Assembly (NCBI RefSeq): GCF_026212465.1
Contig: NC_080058.1
Coordinates: 2,135,501-2,199,500 of the forward strand
DNA: 64,000 nt
Source: Amaranthus tricolor
Taxonomy: Eukaryota > Streptophyta > Magnoliopsida > Caryophyllales > Amaranthaceae
Reading direction: 5' to 3'
The notes under the pieces: model-generated
Database searches by the model: none
What the model was told of the DNA's origin: nothing
The model's input: the letters and a program-made list of their open reading frames with translations, nothing else
Shown: positions 36,936-50,700 of the stretch, piece by piece
Layout: the number at the start of each line of letters is the position of its first letter
How positions within the stretch are numbered: position 1 is the first letter of the stretch
Made by a program: the position numbers and the translations under genes

Positions 36936-37019
36936 ACTGCAGCAAATCATCCCAAATTCATAAATAAGTTACACAAAAACATCAGAAGTTGTCAAATTAT
37001 CAAAGGAAAAGAAGTGTAG

Positions 37020-37724
37020 AAAACAACAAAAATTTTAGGCACACCACAATGCCCATCTAACGACTACAAATCACCTTCCTTATATTATTACAAATCTCTT
37101 TTATACGACTACAAATCCCCTTCATACGGCTACAAATCTCTATCTCCATATTACTCGCCACCATTATATTACAAGTCTCCATCTTATGACTTCAAATCTC
37201 CAGCTCCATATTACTTACCACCATCTTACTCTAAATCCCCAACATATTTCAAGTCTGCATCTTATGATTACAAAGCTCCGTCTTCATATTACTCGCCACC
37301 TTCCTACTATAAGTCCCCATCATACTATAAGTCTCCGTCTTACGACTATAAATCTCCATCTCCATATTACTCTCCTCCATCTTACTACAAATCCTCATCT
37401 TACAACTATAAATCTCCATCTTACGACTACAAATCTCTATCTCCATATTACTCGCCACCATCTTATTACAAGTCTCCATCTCTATATTACTCGCCACCAT
37501 TCTACTACAAATCTCCATCTTACGACTATAAATCTCTATCTCCATATTATTCACCACCAACGTACTCCAAATGCCCGTTATACTACAAGTCTCCGACTTA
37601 CGATTACAAATCTCCATTTTCATATTATTTGCCCCCATCTTACTACAAATATCCGTCATACTACAAGACTCCAACTTACGATTACAAATCTCCATCTCCA
37701 TATTACTCGCCCCCATCCCACTAG
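37020..37724 (+). pseudogene. Extensin-like Tyr/Lys/Ser/Pro repeat protein without start or signal peptide
   Basis: The frame is open for 234 codons from just after a TAG (37017) to the TAG at 37722. From 37062 it reads repeats of the type DYKSPSPYYSPPSYYKSP. Tyr-Lys-Ser-Pro content and SPPS blocks mark it as a cell-wall extensin or proline-rich repeat protein, normally secreted and cross-linked through Tyr. There is no in-frame ATG and no signal peptide between the upstream TATA-like box and the repeats. Longer ATG-initiated frames exist on both strands over the same bases (37186-37731 plus, 37249-37716 minus) but are shadows of the repeat. Several Pro codons have drifted to Leu or Ser (SLSP, SSSY) and the classic SPPPP run is lost, consistent with decay. 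A missing first exon, with an acceptor at TTTTAG near 37037, is the alternative. Confidence 0.6.
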
Positions 37725-40700
37725 AAATTAATATTATACCTTAACTTTATAACCTCCTGACTTCTTCTATGTTCCACAGAAAGCTTACAAATTCACGAAA
37801 AAAACATCATATTTATGTACAAATTTCTAAGATTAGGTAGAAATATCTTTAACAACATAAATCTAAAATATTATAGGAGGATAAAAGCCTCAATATACAA
37901 TTACCGTTGCTTTGACTCAATATAATTATTCATTTGTAGAGAGGTCCAAAAATGTAAAGTGAAATAAAAATTACTTATAAATTATAGCCGTTAAATTTAA
38001 ATTATTCATTAATTATAGCCATAAAGTTACGATTTATATAAATAATATAAATTGAAAAGTGCAACGAATTAAGAAACATTGGGTTGTTTGATAAAATGTT
38101 AGTTGGAATAAAAATTTATAATTATTACGATAGCAAAAATTTAAGCCACCATCAAGTATTGCAAGAGGCGAGTGGTAGCAATTCTTAAATTTTTTTTTCA
38201 CAAAATAGCAGTCAACTCTTGGAAAATTAACTACAGTAATATTATGGAGGTAAAAACGTTTAATTTCTGTTAAGTTTTGGTAAAAGTCATAAATGACCCT
38301 AATAAATCCCAAATGTAAAGCCCAACTTAACGGAAATGTTATTTTAGTTAATTTTTACGAATTTCTACACTAGTTATAAATAATAGTTGAGTTCATTTCA
38401 TCTATAATATCCAATAAATTTTACTTCTTTGTTCACTTTACTTTTTCACGTATTTTAAAGTAAATTTTTAGCCTTTATATCTCATAGTACGCACAATAAA
38501 AAATTGTAAAAATTATATATTAAAATTCCTTACATCAATACGAATCTAACAAGATCTCACATGGATATATTTTGTTTTGAATATACATTTCAAAAATCAA
38601 ATTAAAATTTTTCTCTTATAAAGTGAAAAAACTAAAAGTTAATAAATAAAACAAAAACAAAGGCAATATTTTTAAAGAATAATAAATTAATTTATTTTTA
38701 GTACATGGGTTAAAAATTATTGACAATATTGCTGTGAAAATTTGGACTAACAATAGCATTACTCTATGCAAAAACATTTGTCGAAAAAGCACGAATATCG
38801 GAGCTGTGAACTTTTGACATTACAAACAAGTGAACAACTACTCCGTCTACCCTTTCTGACCATCTTTGCAAGAACATGGAGTAATCTCCCTATCCAGTAT
38901 ATGCCTACCACGTGTCATGATTTCTTTTTTCGAATTGATTCTATGCCTTTGACTGCAACGTATTTGACAAATAGTTGTTGATTGTAGTTAATTATTTTAA
39001 GTTGGTTTGTCTGAAATCTGACCAGTTAAAAAAGATAGCTGGTTTTTGTTGGCTTTTTAAAGGAGCTTGATAATTAGTTGTTTAAAGAAATACAAAAACT
39101 TGGGTGAGATGATCTTACTTGTGAAACGCGTTTTATTGGGCCGACCCAATTGTATATATATATTTTTATCAATTTTAGAAATTTAAATGTCAATTTGAAG
39201 AGTTAAAAGACTAATTTAAAGACATAAAGACCAATTTTAAATTTTAAGGATTTAAAATTGACATTTTAAGTTATTTAATTTGACAATTTTAACTTAAAAG
39301 GTCAATTTAATACTTAAAAAATCAATTTTAAGACTTAAAAGACTAATTGCAGAATATTATTTTCATTTCAACTTTAAAATAAAATGACTCAATCATTAAA
39401 GTTAATATTAAAAACTTAGAGACTGACCTTTTAAGTCTTAAAATTATATTTTAAAGTCTTTAAATAGTCCTTTTAAGTCGTAAAATTAATATGTCAAAAT
39501 ATTTTTAAAAAATTATTGGACCTGGACCAATTACACAGCTAAGATCATCTCACAATAGAATAACTGTTAAAGAAATACTTCTATTTGGTAAAATGGATAT
39601 TGATTTTTGTTTGTTTGCAAGAGAAAAAAATACCTAACAAGGTAATAACAACGAACAAAAACAACCAAAACAACTATTTATTTTAGATTTTAGTTTTAAA
39701 GTCAATATTTTAATTGACTAAAAATTATTTACAAAAATTATTTGGGCTTTTCCTCCGATCGATAAAGCAAAAGTGCAAAACCAACTAGATAGTCACTCAT
39801 AGGGAGCTACCAAACATGCATCCCTCAGTACTGTTTGACTTTGGCTAAATGGAGTAGTGAGTGGTGATTGATCGCTCTGGCTCATTACAGACTAGTTTTA
39901 AAGTAGAATGGACAAAGTTGGCTCAAAAGCTTGCTTTTGGCAAATTGTGCAAACACAAAAACGACATGATATGATCTGCTTAAGCACCAGCATGACATGA
40001 AACATGGCAACCCGATCGTGCTTGAGGCACGGCACAATTTTTTTCATAACACTAACATAATATAATAAGATTTGTATGATGCATAATAAATAGGGCACAT
40101 GTGCGACTTAAGACATCATGATTTCAATAATAAAACTTTATTTTTGGTAGCTAAGCACGATATGATACAATACTATTTATATCACAACTTGACAAAATAG
40201 TATTAGACACAAGAATATTACGTGGATAACCCAAAAAATAACACAATTTCTTAAGCACAACATAATGCATGGTGGTCGCGACATGTGGGTGCGTAATGTA
40301 TTCACATTTATGATATAGTAGTTTATACCCATGTGTCTCTAAAAATATATAGCGAGGAAAAATATTACTTTTAATAGTGAATTAAACATAAAAGATGAGA
40401 GATGTTTAAAATACATCTAATAATTCGATATTTACTCGACTTTGTAATCAAATTCGATTTGACTCGACTTAAAACTGATTTTATATCAATATAAAAATCA
40501 ATATGGACATAAGATCCAATTTTGAACCAACCTGAAACACTTAATCTAAAATTAATCCGATAACCCGAACAAACAGTATGATCCAAAAAACACAAAGGTT
40601 CAAAATCCATTCCAAACAAATGAAGCAACAAACAAAAAACTCACACCTCAGAATTCAAATCTTGAATCTTTGCCAAATACCAGTTGGCAGTTTACAGTTT

Positions 40701-40848
40701 ACACCACCAATGGATCCACATCTAATGCCCAATTGTCATTCACAAATCTACCCATCTTTAAACTCTAAACAAATACTCCCCAAAATTAAAACCACCTAAA
40801 AATTCCATCTTTTTTTCTCTGCAACTCAGAGCCAAATAGCCTTCAACA
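37725..40848. other. Intergenic region upstream of DiT1
   Basis: No gene recognised. It contains the 450-bp MITE at 39104-39553 and a CGACTT/CCGATAACC-type MITE remnant at about 40430-40575. The last ~50 bases before the DiT1 start are pyrimidine-rich, as in a 5' UTR. Confidence 0.5.
39104..39553. mobile_element. MITE with perfect 14-bp TIRs, ~450 bp
   Basis: GTGAGATGATCTTA at 39104-39117 and TAAGATCATCTCAC at 39540-39553 are exact inverted repeats. The interior is an array of degenerate ~20-base units (AATTTAAAGAC, AAAAGACTAATT). GGGCCGACCCAATT near the left end recurs in GGGCCGACACAATT at 48877, linking it to the GAGAC family. Confidence 0.7.
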
Positions 40849-43800
40849 ATGGCGTCCATGGCTCTGAATTTCACCTCAACACCAATAAATCCTCTTTCAT
40901 TCAGATCTCTTCCATCACTTTCTTCATCTTCCTTCAAATCTCACCCCTCCATTTCCATCAAATCTCTCAAATCTATCAAATCTACCCCTCAAAAACCCTC
41001 ACTTTTTACCCAAACACACAACCTTTTCCCCCCTACATCTCTTCTCCATCACCACAATCCCCATAAACTCAAGACAATCTGTTTTTCTGCCACAAACCCA
41101 CCTCCTCAATCACCCCCCAAACCCCAAGGAGCTGCCCTAAAACCCTTATTAGCTGCAATTCTTACTGGAGTTTTGATCTGGTTTATCCCTACACCAAATG
41201 GTGTATCCAAAAATGCATGGCAACTTCTTTCAATTTTTCTTGCAACAATTGTAGGAATCATAACTCAACCTCTCCCTTTAGGTGCTGTTGCATTAATGGG
41301 TTTAGGTGCATCAGTTTTAACCAAAACTTTAACTTTTTCAGCTGCTTTTTCTGCTTTTGGTGACCCGATTCCATGGTTAATTGCACTTGCTTTCTTTTTT
41401 GCTAGAGGGTTTATAAAAACTGGTCTTGGAAACAGAATTGCTTACCAATTTGTCAAATTATTTGGTTCTTCTTCATTAGGGTTAGGTTACAGTTTAGTCT
41501 TTAGTGAAGCACTTTTAGCCCCTGCAATTCCTTCAGTTTCTGCTAGAGCTGGTGGGATTTTTCTGCCATTAGTTAAAGCTCTTTGTATTGCTTGTGGAAG
41601 TAATGCTGGTGATGGAACTGAAAGAAAGTTAGGAGCTTGGTTAATGCTTACTTGTTTTCAAACTTCTGTGATTTCTAGCTCTATGTTTTTGACTGCTATG
41701 GCTGCTAATCCTTTAAGTGCTAATTTGACATTTAATACAATTAATCAAACAATTGGTTGGATGGATTGGGCTAAAGCTGCTTTTGTTCCTGGGTTAGTTT
41801 CTTTGATTGTTGTTCCTTTGTTATTGTATATTGTTTACCCTCCTGAGGTTAAGAGTAGTCCTGATGCGCCTCGCCTCGCTAAGGAGAAGTTGGAGATGAT
41901 GGGTCCTATGAGCAAGAATGAGATCATTATGTCTGTTACTTTGCTTCTGACGGTAATTTCTTCTTTTGGGTTAATTTTGTTGGTGGATGTTGGTTTCTTT
42001 GGATGTTTTGATGATGTGAATATGTTATGTAAAGTGGTTCATTAAATCATGAGTGGTTTTTGTTTTATTCATGTTGAAGTTGTTAATGATGTTTGATGCA
42101 AAAGGTCAATTAGAAACACCGTTTTGTTATCACTAACAAGGCTGAGGTTGCGCACATTTGTCCCTCCAACCTAAGTGGGAGACTCGTAATTGTATTTTGG
42201 TAATGAAGTGTTGTTGTTATGTATTGTGGCTTGTTTGTTTTGTTGCAATGAATGCTGGTTTTATTGTGCAAAATTTGATGGGTTTGGACTTGAATTGTGG
42301 TTTGTTTTATTGAATGGATGCTAGTTTAGGATGTACTCCTAATTCATCAAATTTCTGTCATATTCAAAACTTAGTACTTCCTCCTTTCTTTTTTGCTTGC
42401 ACCAAAACTAACTTTTCATATTGCGGCTATCATACGAGAAAAACACATAGTCGTGTGAGATCTTGTTTTATGCATCTCGTCGCATATTTTTTATAATATC
42501 AAATTTTTGTAATTTTTAGTTATTTATATCTCAAAGATATAAGCAACTTGACTAACGCATTGGAAGCACCCAAAAAATATTTGGGTGTAAGTAAATAAGA
42601 ACGAAGGAAGTAGCTAAATACATTGTTGTTTTGGCTTGCAAATTTGCAAATGTCCTTGATGGAATGATTTGTATTGTAATGCAGTGCTAAATTTAAGTTA
42701 TTTTTGGTTATAATTAGTATTTCAGTTAAGCTATGTCTGTAATACCAAGTGCTTCTATGAAATTATTTTGGTCCTAAGTTGGATGTTCTGATACATCTAG
42801 CCCTGTCTCTTTGGTTGAGTTGGTTCCGCATTTCTTAGCTGCATAAGCCTTTGATTTAGACTAAGTTATATTTATACTTCATCATTGTCACATGATTCAC
42901 TAATCGCGAATTGAAAAAAAGCGTATTATGGTCGTTTTGGGCTATTCTTGGGAACAATTGAGCGAAACGCGAATTCAATACAAGTGTATTAGCTAGTGAA
43001 TTATGTTACACTGCACTTGATAAAAGCTTCATGATTTTGAAACCGATATTTGTTTGATCCATTAAGCTTGATGAGAATTAAGGCATAATAAATCCTACTT
43101 GCTAAAGTTTTCCATCTACCTATAGTAGGAGAGACATATGGTAGTTGCTTTGGGATTAGCTAATCATGTTTATTGGGTTGCTTATTGTGAAGAATGATTA
43201 AACTACTCCGTAAAAGCCGTGTTGTTAGATATCCCTTAAGATTCGTTGTATTACGTTTTCAATGTGTATAGCATGTACACTTTGCTTTGTTGTACTTTGT
43301 CCTTGTTGTGGCAGCCGTAATATGCTTTCTTTGTGACAAATACATCAGGTGGGATTATGGGTTTTTGGAGGAATTTTGAACGTTGATGCTGTCACCGCTG
43401 CAATTCTTGGATTATCTGTGCTGCTTATAACTGGTGTCGTGACCTGGAAGGAGTGCTTAGCTGAGTCAGTTGCTTGGGATACCCTTACGTGGTTTGCTGC
43501 TCTTATCGCCATGGCTGGTTACCTGAATAAATATGGCCTCATTGCATGGTTCAGTGAAACCGTAGTAAAGGTCTGTGTTCCTTCCTTCCCTCGGAATACT
43601 TGTTTTCTTTCGTATAGTCGTTTGAGTATGCTTGAAGTGGTCGTCTTCCCTGCAACTTTGTGTTATTGCTACTATCAATCTAATTAATTATGCCTATAAT
43701 CTACGGTTTGTGATGTTCGTCATGCTTTGAATTTAACAGGAAAGCAACACCCTCTGTGGTTAACTACCAATCGGTCATTTGAAACATTAGTGATATCTGG

Positions 43801-44794
43801 TTTCGACTCCTCCGTCCTTTTGGGTTTGCTACATTGTAGTCAAAAATCGCACATAGAAAACCACAATGTTGTGAACTTGAAGGGGTAGAGGAGTATGTAA
43901 CTTTTACGTCCCATCATGTTACTATCTAAGTAATTGTTTGGAGATATTTCTAGCAATAGATTTGAACGGTAATGGGTTGTTGCCCTCCTTTCTCTCCCTG
44001 ATCATAGTTATTATGGGCGGGATATACTGGATACGATGATGATGTAGATTTGAACTGTAATGGGTTTTCGCCCTCCTTTCCTCCCCGGACCTTGATCATA
44101 GTTCTTATGGGCGGAATACACTTGGTACTATAATGATGTAGATTTGAACGGTAATGTAATCATCTAGGTGGGTTTTCTTTTAAGTTATTTTGTTAGCGGT
44201 GCTTAAGTAGATTAAAATCTTGTTATAGAATCTTCTATGGAATTCATTTCACATTATTGACTAGAACTTTCGGTAATTTGGCTCGTAACTTTTAGTAACT
44301 TTAGTTATAATTGCAAGTAATTAGCAATTTATAGCCTCAAACCTTTGGAAATACCTCTTTTTAAGCTACGGTTCTACAAACTACATCCCCGACCGATTAA
44401 TTTTCTCACAACGAAGACATTTTTTTCTCAGGTTGTTGGTGGTTTAGGTCTATCATGGCAGATGTCCTTTGGAATTCTCGTCCTGCTTTATTTCTACTCT
44501 CATTACTTCTTTGCTAGCGGAGCTGCACACATAGGTGCCATGTTTACAGCCTTCCTATCAGTTGCGAGCGCACTAGGAACTCCACCCTTTTTGGCCGCAA
44601 TTGTTCTCTCGTTCCTCTCTAACCTTATGGGTGGCATTACACACTATGGTATCGGTTCTGCTCCCGTTTTTTATGGCGCTAATTATGTTCCCCTTCCCAC
44701 ATGGTGGGGCTTTGGCTTCCTTGTCTCGATCGTGAACATTCTTATCTGGCTCGGAGTGGGTGGCATTTGGTGGAAGGCCATCGGGTTATGGTGA
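40849..44794 (+). CDS. DIT1: Chloroplast 2-oxoglutarate/malate translocator DiT1, 3 exons
   Basis: Exons 40849-41952, 43349-43570 and 44432-44794, all phase 0, give 562 residues, about the family length. Residues 1-~95 are Ser/Pro/Lys-rich and lack acidic residues, as a plastid envelope transit peptide should be. The mature part has many hydrophobic spans and the family blocks QPLPLGAVALMGLGASVLT, FSEALLAPAIPSVSARAGGI, GSNAGDGTERKLGAW, VAWDTLTWFAALIAMAGYLN, FFASGAAHIGAMFTAFLSVA and GGITHYGIGSAPVFYGANYV. This is the DASS (divalent anion:sodium symporter) fold. In the inner envelope DiT1 exchanges stromal malate for cytosolic 2-oxoglutarate, supplying carbon skeletons for photorespiratory ammonium re-assimilation. 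It resembles DiT1 more than the glutamate/malate carrier DiT2. The first ATG has in-frame company two codons on. Confidence 0.95.
42130..42220 (+). mobile_element. SINE 3' fragment in DiT1 intron 1
   Basis: AAGGCTGAGGTTGCGCACAT, then CCTCCAACCTAAGTGGGAGA, and a TTGTTGTTATG tail. This is the 3' half typical of plant SINEs with a short TTG-repeat tail. The tRNA-like head is not seen. Confidence 0.5.
42377..42610. mobile_element. Stowaway-like MITE in DiT1 intron 1
   Basis: Left end CTTCCTCCTTTCTTTTTTGC and right end AAATAAGAACGAAGGAAG are inverted, continuing with TTGCACCAAA and TTTGGGTGTAA. TA sits on both sides. Confidence 0.75.
42888..43020 (+). mobile_element. CATGATTCACTAATCGCG-type MITE in DiT1 intron 1
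   Basis: Starts CACATGATTCACTAATCGCG, then TATGGTCGTTTTGGGCTATT and GAGCGAAACGCGAATTCAAT, and ends AGCTAGTGAATTATGTTACA. The same order is found at 54625-54785 and, inverted, at 55255-55388. Confidence 0.65.
43960..44165 (+). repeat. Two tandem SINE-tail-like units in DiT1 intron 2
   Basis: A ~90-base unit is repeated: GATTTGAACGGTAATGGGTT, GCCCTCCTTTC, TGATCATAGTTATTATGGGC, GGATATACTGGATACGATGATGATG, then the same again with changes. The GGGCGG-ATA-ACT-GG...GATGATG ending matches other SINE-like ends at 45265, 54345 and 62505. Confidence 0.6.
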
Positions 44795-47700
44795 TCAGAT
44801 GCTCGTTGAATTTGTTGACCTTGCAATTCGTTATTCTCGCAAATACATTTACAAAACAAACTCATAGAGGTAGCCTCTCAATTTTGTTTATCATTCTTTC
44901 GTCATTATAAATTATTTTCCTGTCTTGTTCCTATGAAATGAACGGATGAAGAAACCGAAAAACTAAATATAAAGTTTGTACTTTGTAGTTCAAATAACTT
45001 GTATTACTATGAATTGTGGTTTGTTTTTGCTAGTTTTCATCACTACATATATATCTCTATCATTATTCGTTGTACAATAGTGGACAATTCCACAAATTAT
45101 TATCATATTAGAGAAATTTCCTTTTATGTGCATATTTCTACTTAAATGGCTATGATAAAACACCCTTTGATGTCGAACTTCTATACCGAAGTCCAATCCC
45201 ATAGTAGTTTACTCAAGTAGTTTAGGGTTGGATTGAATAAGATTATTTGCATGCCTTTCTCGAGACTGGCCGCATTCGTCTTCTCTCCTTTGATGAGAGT
45301 ATGGTCAGTTGTCTTTCATCCGTCTTCAAACTCCGATAATAGTTTCTATAAGCGTGATTTATTGGGTGTAATGATGATTGAATTCAGTGCATTGTAGTAT
45401 GGTGTAAACATATGGCGTTGGTATGGTCGTGAAATGACTTTCACGATATCTTAGCCTACATTTTGATTGTTGTAGTTCAAAATCTTTATAATACAGTTTT
45501 GATACGGTGATGCATATGATATTTTGCACTAATGCATTGGACCCTTAAATCTAGTCAATATGATAGAGACCCTTAAATCCGATTTCTTATGACTTTGCAT
45601 ATATGCCTTTAGTTGTTGATAAATGGGGTGTTGTATAAACTTCACAGAATTTGTAGTAAAACCAACCACGCAAAAGATTAGAAGAACCTTTTTGATAAAA
45701 CTTTTGACAAGGACATCAGTGATCAGACCATTGGAGAACAAGGTTTTTGAGATCCTACGTGGACCACAATTTTTATTTTATTATGAGACTGATAGAAAGA
45801 GATGACTAGGTGAGATTTGATCTCAAGATCTTATCTGAATTATTCGATACTTGCTTCAACTGAAACAAGATCTGATTCTCCGTGGATTACAATGTGTTTG
45901 TTCTTACTGCTTGGATTTTAGGAAGGTTTATAAGGGTATTTTTATTATTTATACTACTCGTTTATTAGAGATTGCTACAATTGTTTCCTGTATTTTAGTA
46001 TGTGTTTTTGGTTTTAGAGAATATGATAAATTATGTTATTGTAATAAAGATAAATGTAACAAATTGAGTATGACAATTAATGTATTATGTGGTCCAAGTT
46101 CTTTGTTTGTCCTTGGTGAAAGAATTTTAAAGCTCTCCTTGTTTTTGTGAGTTTGCCTTATATTTTTCTATGTGAGAGTTTTATGGTGAGAATAAATTTG
46201 TCAGAATTGACAAATATATTCTATTTTCAACATTTGGTCAAGATTGCTTTACTAAATTTTTGGATATGGGTCGAATCTTGACCATTTTGATATCGAAGAA
46301 ATGTTACGGGAGGATATGTTATCGAGAATTTTTTTGTTTTTCTTTTTTTTTATTCGCGAGTAGGTAAGAAAATCTCTACGAGCAAGCCTGTTTATACTTG
46401 GTGAGAATTGAAACTTGAAAAGGCGCTCAATCACTAGAAAAATTCATAATTCTTCCGATTCACCTTAGACTAAAAGTTACACCAAAATTAGAAATCACCT
46501 TGATTGACATCATTATTAGTTATTGCAACCTTTCTTATTAAAAGATTGTGCCTAAATTCTCAAAGATGAAAGATAAAATTTATACTCTTAATTTATTTTT
46601 TTTGTATTTTTAATCAAGACCCATATATTTTTTTTAATAGAATTATCTTTTTCTCTTTTTGTGGATGCTAAATTTGCTTTAACAGGAAGCTGTTTATAAG
46701 TCGATTACAAGGGCCCCCAAAAATTGTACACCATGAGTTTGAGCATTTCTAACAAAGCTTTCTTTTAAAAGTTGATGTTGAGAGAAGATAGCAAAGCAGA
46801 GTTTCAATAGACTACTTCATATCCAATGCCCATTTATTTATTTATTTATTTTTGGGATTTTAGCAAATAAAAGCCTCATATATACAAATTTAATTTATAC
46901 ATGCTATTTCTCATTATACGAGCAATATTAAGTTGCGAGTTTCATCGATAATATAGAAAAGAGCCGAGCCTTTTTTTTCTCTACATTTTTATATTTTAGA
47001 TTTTTTTAAAGATTGTTGTAGTTGTGATCTTTTGTTAGAAACGAAGAAAATCAAAATGAATGGAAAATAATCAATATGGATGGTCATTGACACTAATATA
47101 TTAGTTCATAGAGCCGACTATAATCTTTTAGGATTAAGATTCTGATATTATTGTTGTTATCAGAAATAAGCCTATGACTAACCATCAGGTTATTGAGAGT
47201 CAAAAAAATCAGCCCTCTTTCAGTTTAACAATTATCCTGTTTGCGTTAAATTGTTTATAAATGTTTTTTTTCTGCAAAATTGTATTATTTTCTGTGTTTT
47301 TTAAATTTTCTATTTAAACAAACATTTCTACTTATAATATTTTCCTCTCACAACATATTATATTCAATACTGAAGTGAGAAAAGTATGTAACATTTGAAA
47401 GGATTCCTATTGCTGATAGAAGAACTTAATGCACAAAAAATAAGAATCTGATACACATGCTCGTTTCACTTTCTCTACATTAGTCTTGTGGGAATGATAT
47501 GTATCCCTCCCTTTGTCCAAACTTTATAAAAGTTTATTTCATTTGTTTCATTGAAATTGTCGCATTATAAAATTTATAAATTTTATAAAAGAGTTTTTGA
47601 GAAAATTTAATATTAATAAGCATAGTTATAAGAATAACCTTATGGAATGAAACATTACATGCTATTTAAAATTATCTTTGTTACCCTGAAATACTTTATC

Positions 47701-50700
47701 TATTTTTTTAAATTTGCTTAAAATACTCTCATTTTAATTTTTCTAATGTAGTGAATTCAAAGAGATAAATAAAGTAAAATTAAGTTTTTTCCTTCTAAAC
47801 AGAATAATTCAAATCAATGAACCCTAATAGTCAATTAAATGTGTCCCTTATTTCGTTGTTGCCATAGATTTATAGTTTTTGATTTTGGATTAAATTTAAT
47901 GACTTATTTAATTATTTGTAATTTTTAAATACATTAAGTTGTACATAAATCATAATGTTTGCTATCAAGGATTAATACAAGGATAAAGTTTTGTATATCT
48001 GTTCTCTAAAGCCCAATCCTAAGTGAAAGTCACTTAAGAACTTTGGGATAACGAAAAATTGTATTGAAGGTGAATTAATGAATAGATAATCCATTAAATT
48101 GATGCAAACTTGAAAAGTTTATTTATGGAGTTTCCTTTGATCTTCCTTTCTTAATTTTCAAGTTCATGTATAGTAATTCACAAATTACTCTTTTGTCCAA
48201 TCATTAATCATTAATGCATACATATAGATTGTAAGTGGCTGATTTAGCTATACAAAGTTATAAATCTAGTGATTAGACAGTAATTAGTATCACTAATTAT
48301 AGGAGAGTGTTTGAAAGAAGAAACTTAATAAGTACTTCGTCACGGCTTTTTTGTCTAGTGTTAGTTCCCTTTTTACAACTTGTTTCTAGATGTAAATTTT
48401 GATATGAAAGAAATTTGGTTTTGAGGATATTAGAAAAATTCTTTTTTCGGAGAATTGAGTTTTGTTTCAATTAAAAAATAAGTACGACTTATTAAAATGG
48501 GTTGGTCTTTTTCTGTTTAGCCTGCCTTGTAATAAAAAAAATACTGCTACATTCTAAGAATTTTTCATCGTATAAAAAAATTAATTATCATTTGTATTTT
48601 CATTTGGTTATTTATGGAATCAGCATGTAGCATACCTTATACATTATCAATCCTACTCATCGCTTTATTTGTGGTCTTGTTGACCGCATTTCTCCTGCCC
48701 TCTTTTTAAAAGGTATGAATATGATTTTTTTTGTTGCCACTCCTTCCGTATCCTACCATTAAGCAAGAATTAAGTATGATGTTATGATTTGATATGATAT
48801 TTGTATTTTTCACGTGAAATAAAAAAGATTTTAGTTGGTCTTGAATGAGACGGCCTCATAATGAGACCGTCAATTTGGGCCGACACAATTCGCGCGTGTA
48901 ATAACATTTTAATTTTTTAGAATTTATCAATTTTGAAAATTGATACCTTTAAAGTCAAAGTTGATACCTTTAAAATCAAAATTGAAAAATATCCAGAAAA
49001 TGAAAAATATGCCCCGATCATTACACTTGAAAGATGTTAGGAAGGCCTTTCAAGTAAAACAATTTTGGCCAAATCAAATACCTTCCTAGTGTGATAGTGT
49101 CATTGTAAGATAGTAAATGAGTTAGGCGCGCATTTTAGAAATGTTTTTCATAGTCTTTAAGATCTACTTGTCGAATATAAAAGAAAGAAAAACATACTTA
49201 TAACTTATCAGTCTCTTAGAAAAACACTATTTAACTTAAATCTATAAAAAAATTTATATTAAATGCGGGTTTTTTCAGATTCTGAAAGTAATATAGAATC
49301 TGAAGGAAACTCTATTCATATCCAAAAATGTGTAACAACACATAATCACAATTTGCAAAGTTTTTTTTTTTTTTATGTAAATAAATTGCAAAGTTAGTTC
49401 TTGCTTAAACACATTGATATTTTCAAATTAATCATGCACATCCTTTGTCCTTAAATGCTAATTTTATAATCTTATTCTTAAGGCCTACTCTCATAAAAAG
49501 TCGTATCTCAAGTCTTATAATTTTTATTTTCTTTTCACGTATATAAGAATAACAACGTTTCTCACTTTTTTCAGTCTATCTTATACTTGAATTTAAAAGT
49601 TTGTATCATAATAAAAGACAAAAACCAAAACATGTCGTTATATTCATTAGCGTGTTAGTTTGGATTAAAAAAACGTTTAATTGACATAAAAAACTTTAAA
49701 TAATGGATTGATTACGAGCATTAGTTTATACCTAATTAATAAAAATAAGAAAAAATTACCTAGAATAATCCAACATTTTCATGATTTTCTTACAATAGTT
49801 TCACCTATTGATTAACCATGAATAATTCCAACTTTAAGGGACATTTGCCTAGAATAAACTTAGATAACCTGATGACCTGTTATAGTAGGTAATTCACAAA
49901 AAAAAACTTGAATTTACATAAAATATTATAAATAATAAAAAAATCGTAATTTATTTTGAACATTTTTTAACATTTTTTTCGAAAATTTTATTTTAATTTA
50001 TCTTTTTTTTTAAAAAAAAACTTGCTATAACAAGTCATCCGATTATCGAGTCAAATTTCGGATTATTCATGGTTAATCAATAGGTGGGATTATTGTAGGA
50101 AAATAATAAATATATTAGATTATTCTAAGTAATTTTTTCTAAAAATAAACATAAAAAGTTCAATTTTATGTCGGTTAAAACAAGTAATGCATTTTCAAAA
50201 TCTATCCTACATTCAAAACAACACATGAATAGTGAATCACAAAATAAATTTACTAGCCTTATAATCCACATATACAATTTAGCAACAAAAACAACAACCA
50301 TAACAATTGACGACAAAGCCACCATGAAGATAGAAACGAGTATATTGGATTACCCACATCCAAAAACAATGATTTTGACAAACATATAAAATTTGATGGG
50401 CTGCTCATTTTACAATGGTTTTAAAATAAAATATCGTTAATACGCAGTTAACTTTTCTCATATACATGCCTTATTATGTATGATTATGAATCAATTCATG
50501 GATGATTGGCCTATTATGAATTGTGCATCATCCTTTGTAGCCATAAAATAATCACAAATTCTAAATAGATCATTTTTAATTGGACTGACTCATTATATAT
50601 TTTTTAAAATATTAAAAGTAGACATTTAAAATATTAAAAGTAAACATTAAAGATACGATATTAAAAATAATATAAATAGATATTAAAAATACTATAAATA

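Larger units (their letters stand above)
32252..37016. other. Intergenic region dominated by MITEs
   Basis: After the MYB stop there is no further coding signal until the extensin-like array. The stretch holds three Stowaway-like elements between 33071 and 34559 and two GAGAC-type MITEs near 35.7 and 36.3 kb, described separately. Confidence 0.55.

Noticed and set aside
37249..37716. 155-residue minus-strand ORF rich in Met, Glu and Cys
   Set aside because: Antisense shadow of the same repeat.
37186..37731. 181-residue plus-strand ORF rich in His, Leu and Thr
   Set aside because: Shifted-frame shadow of the extensin-like repeat; the biologically sensible frame is the one with YKSP units.
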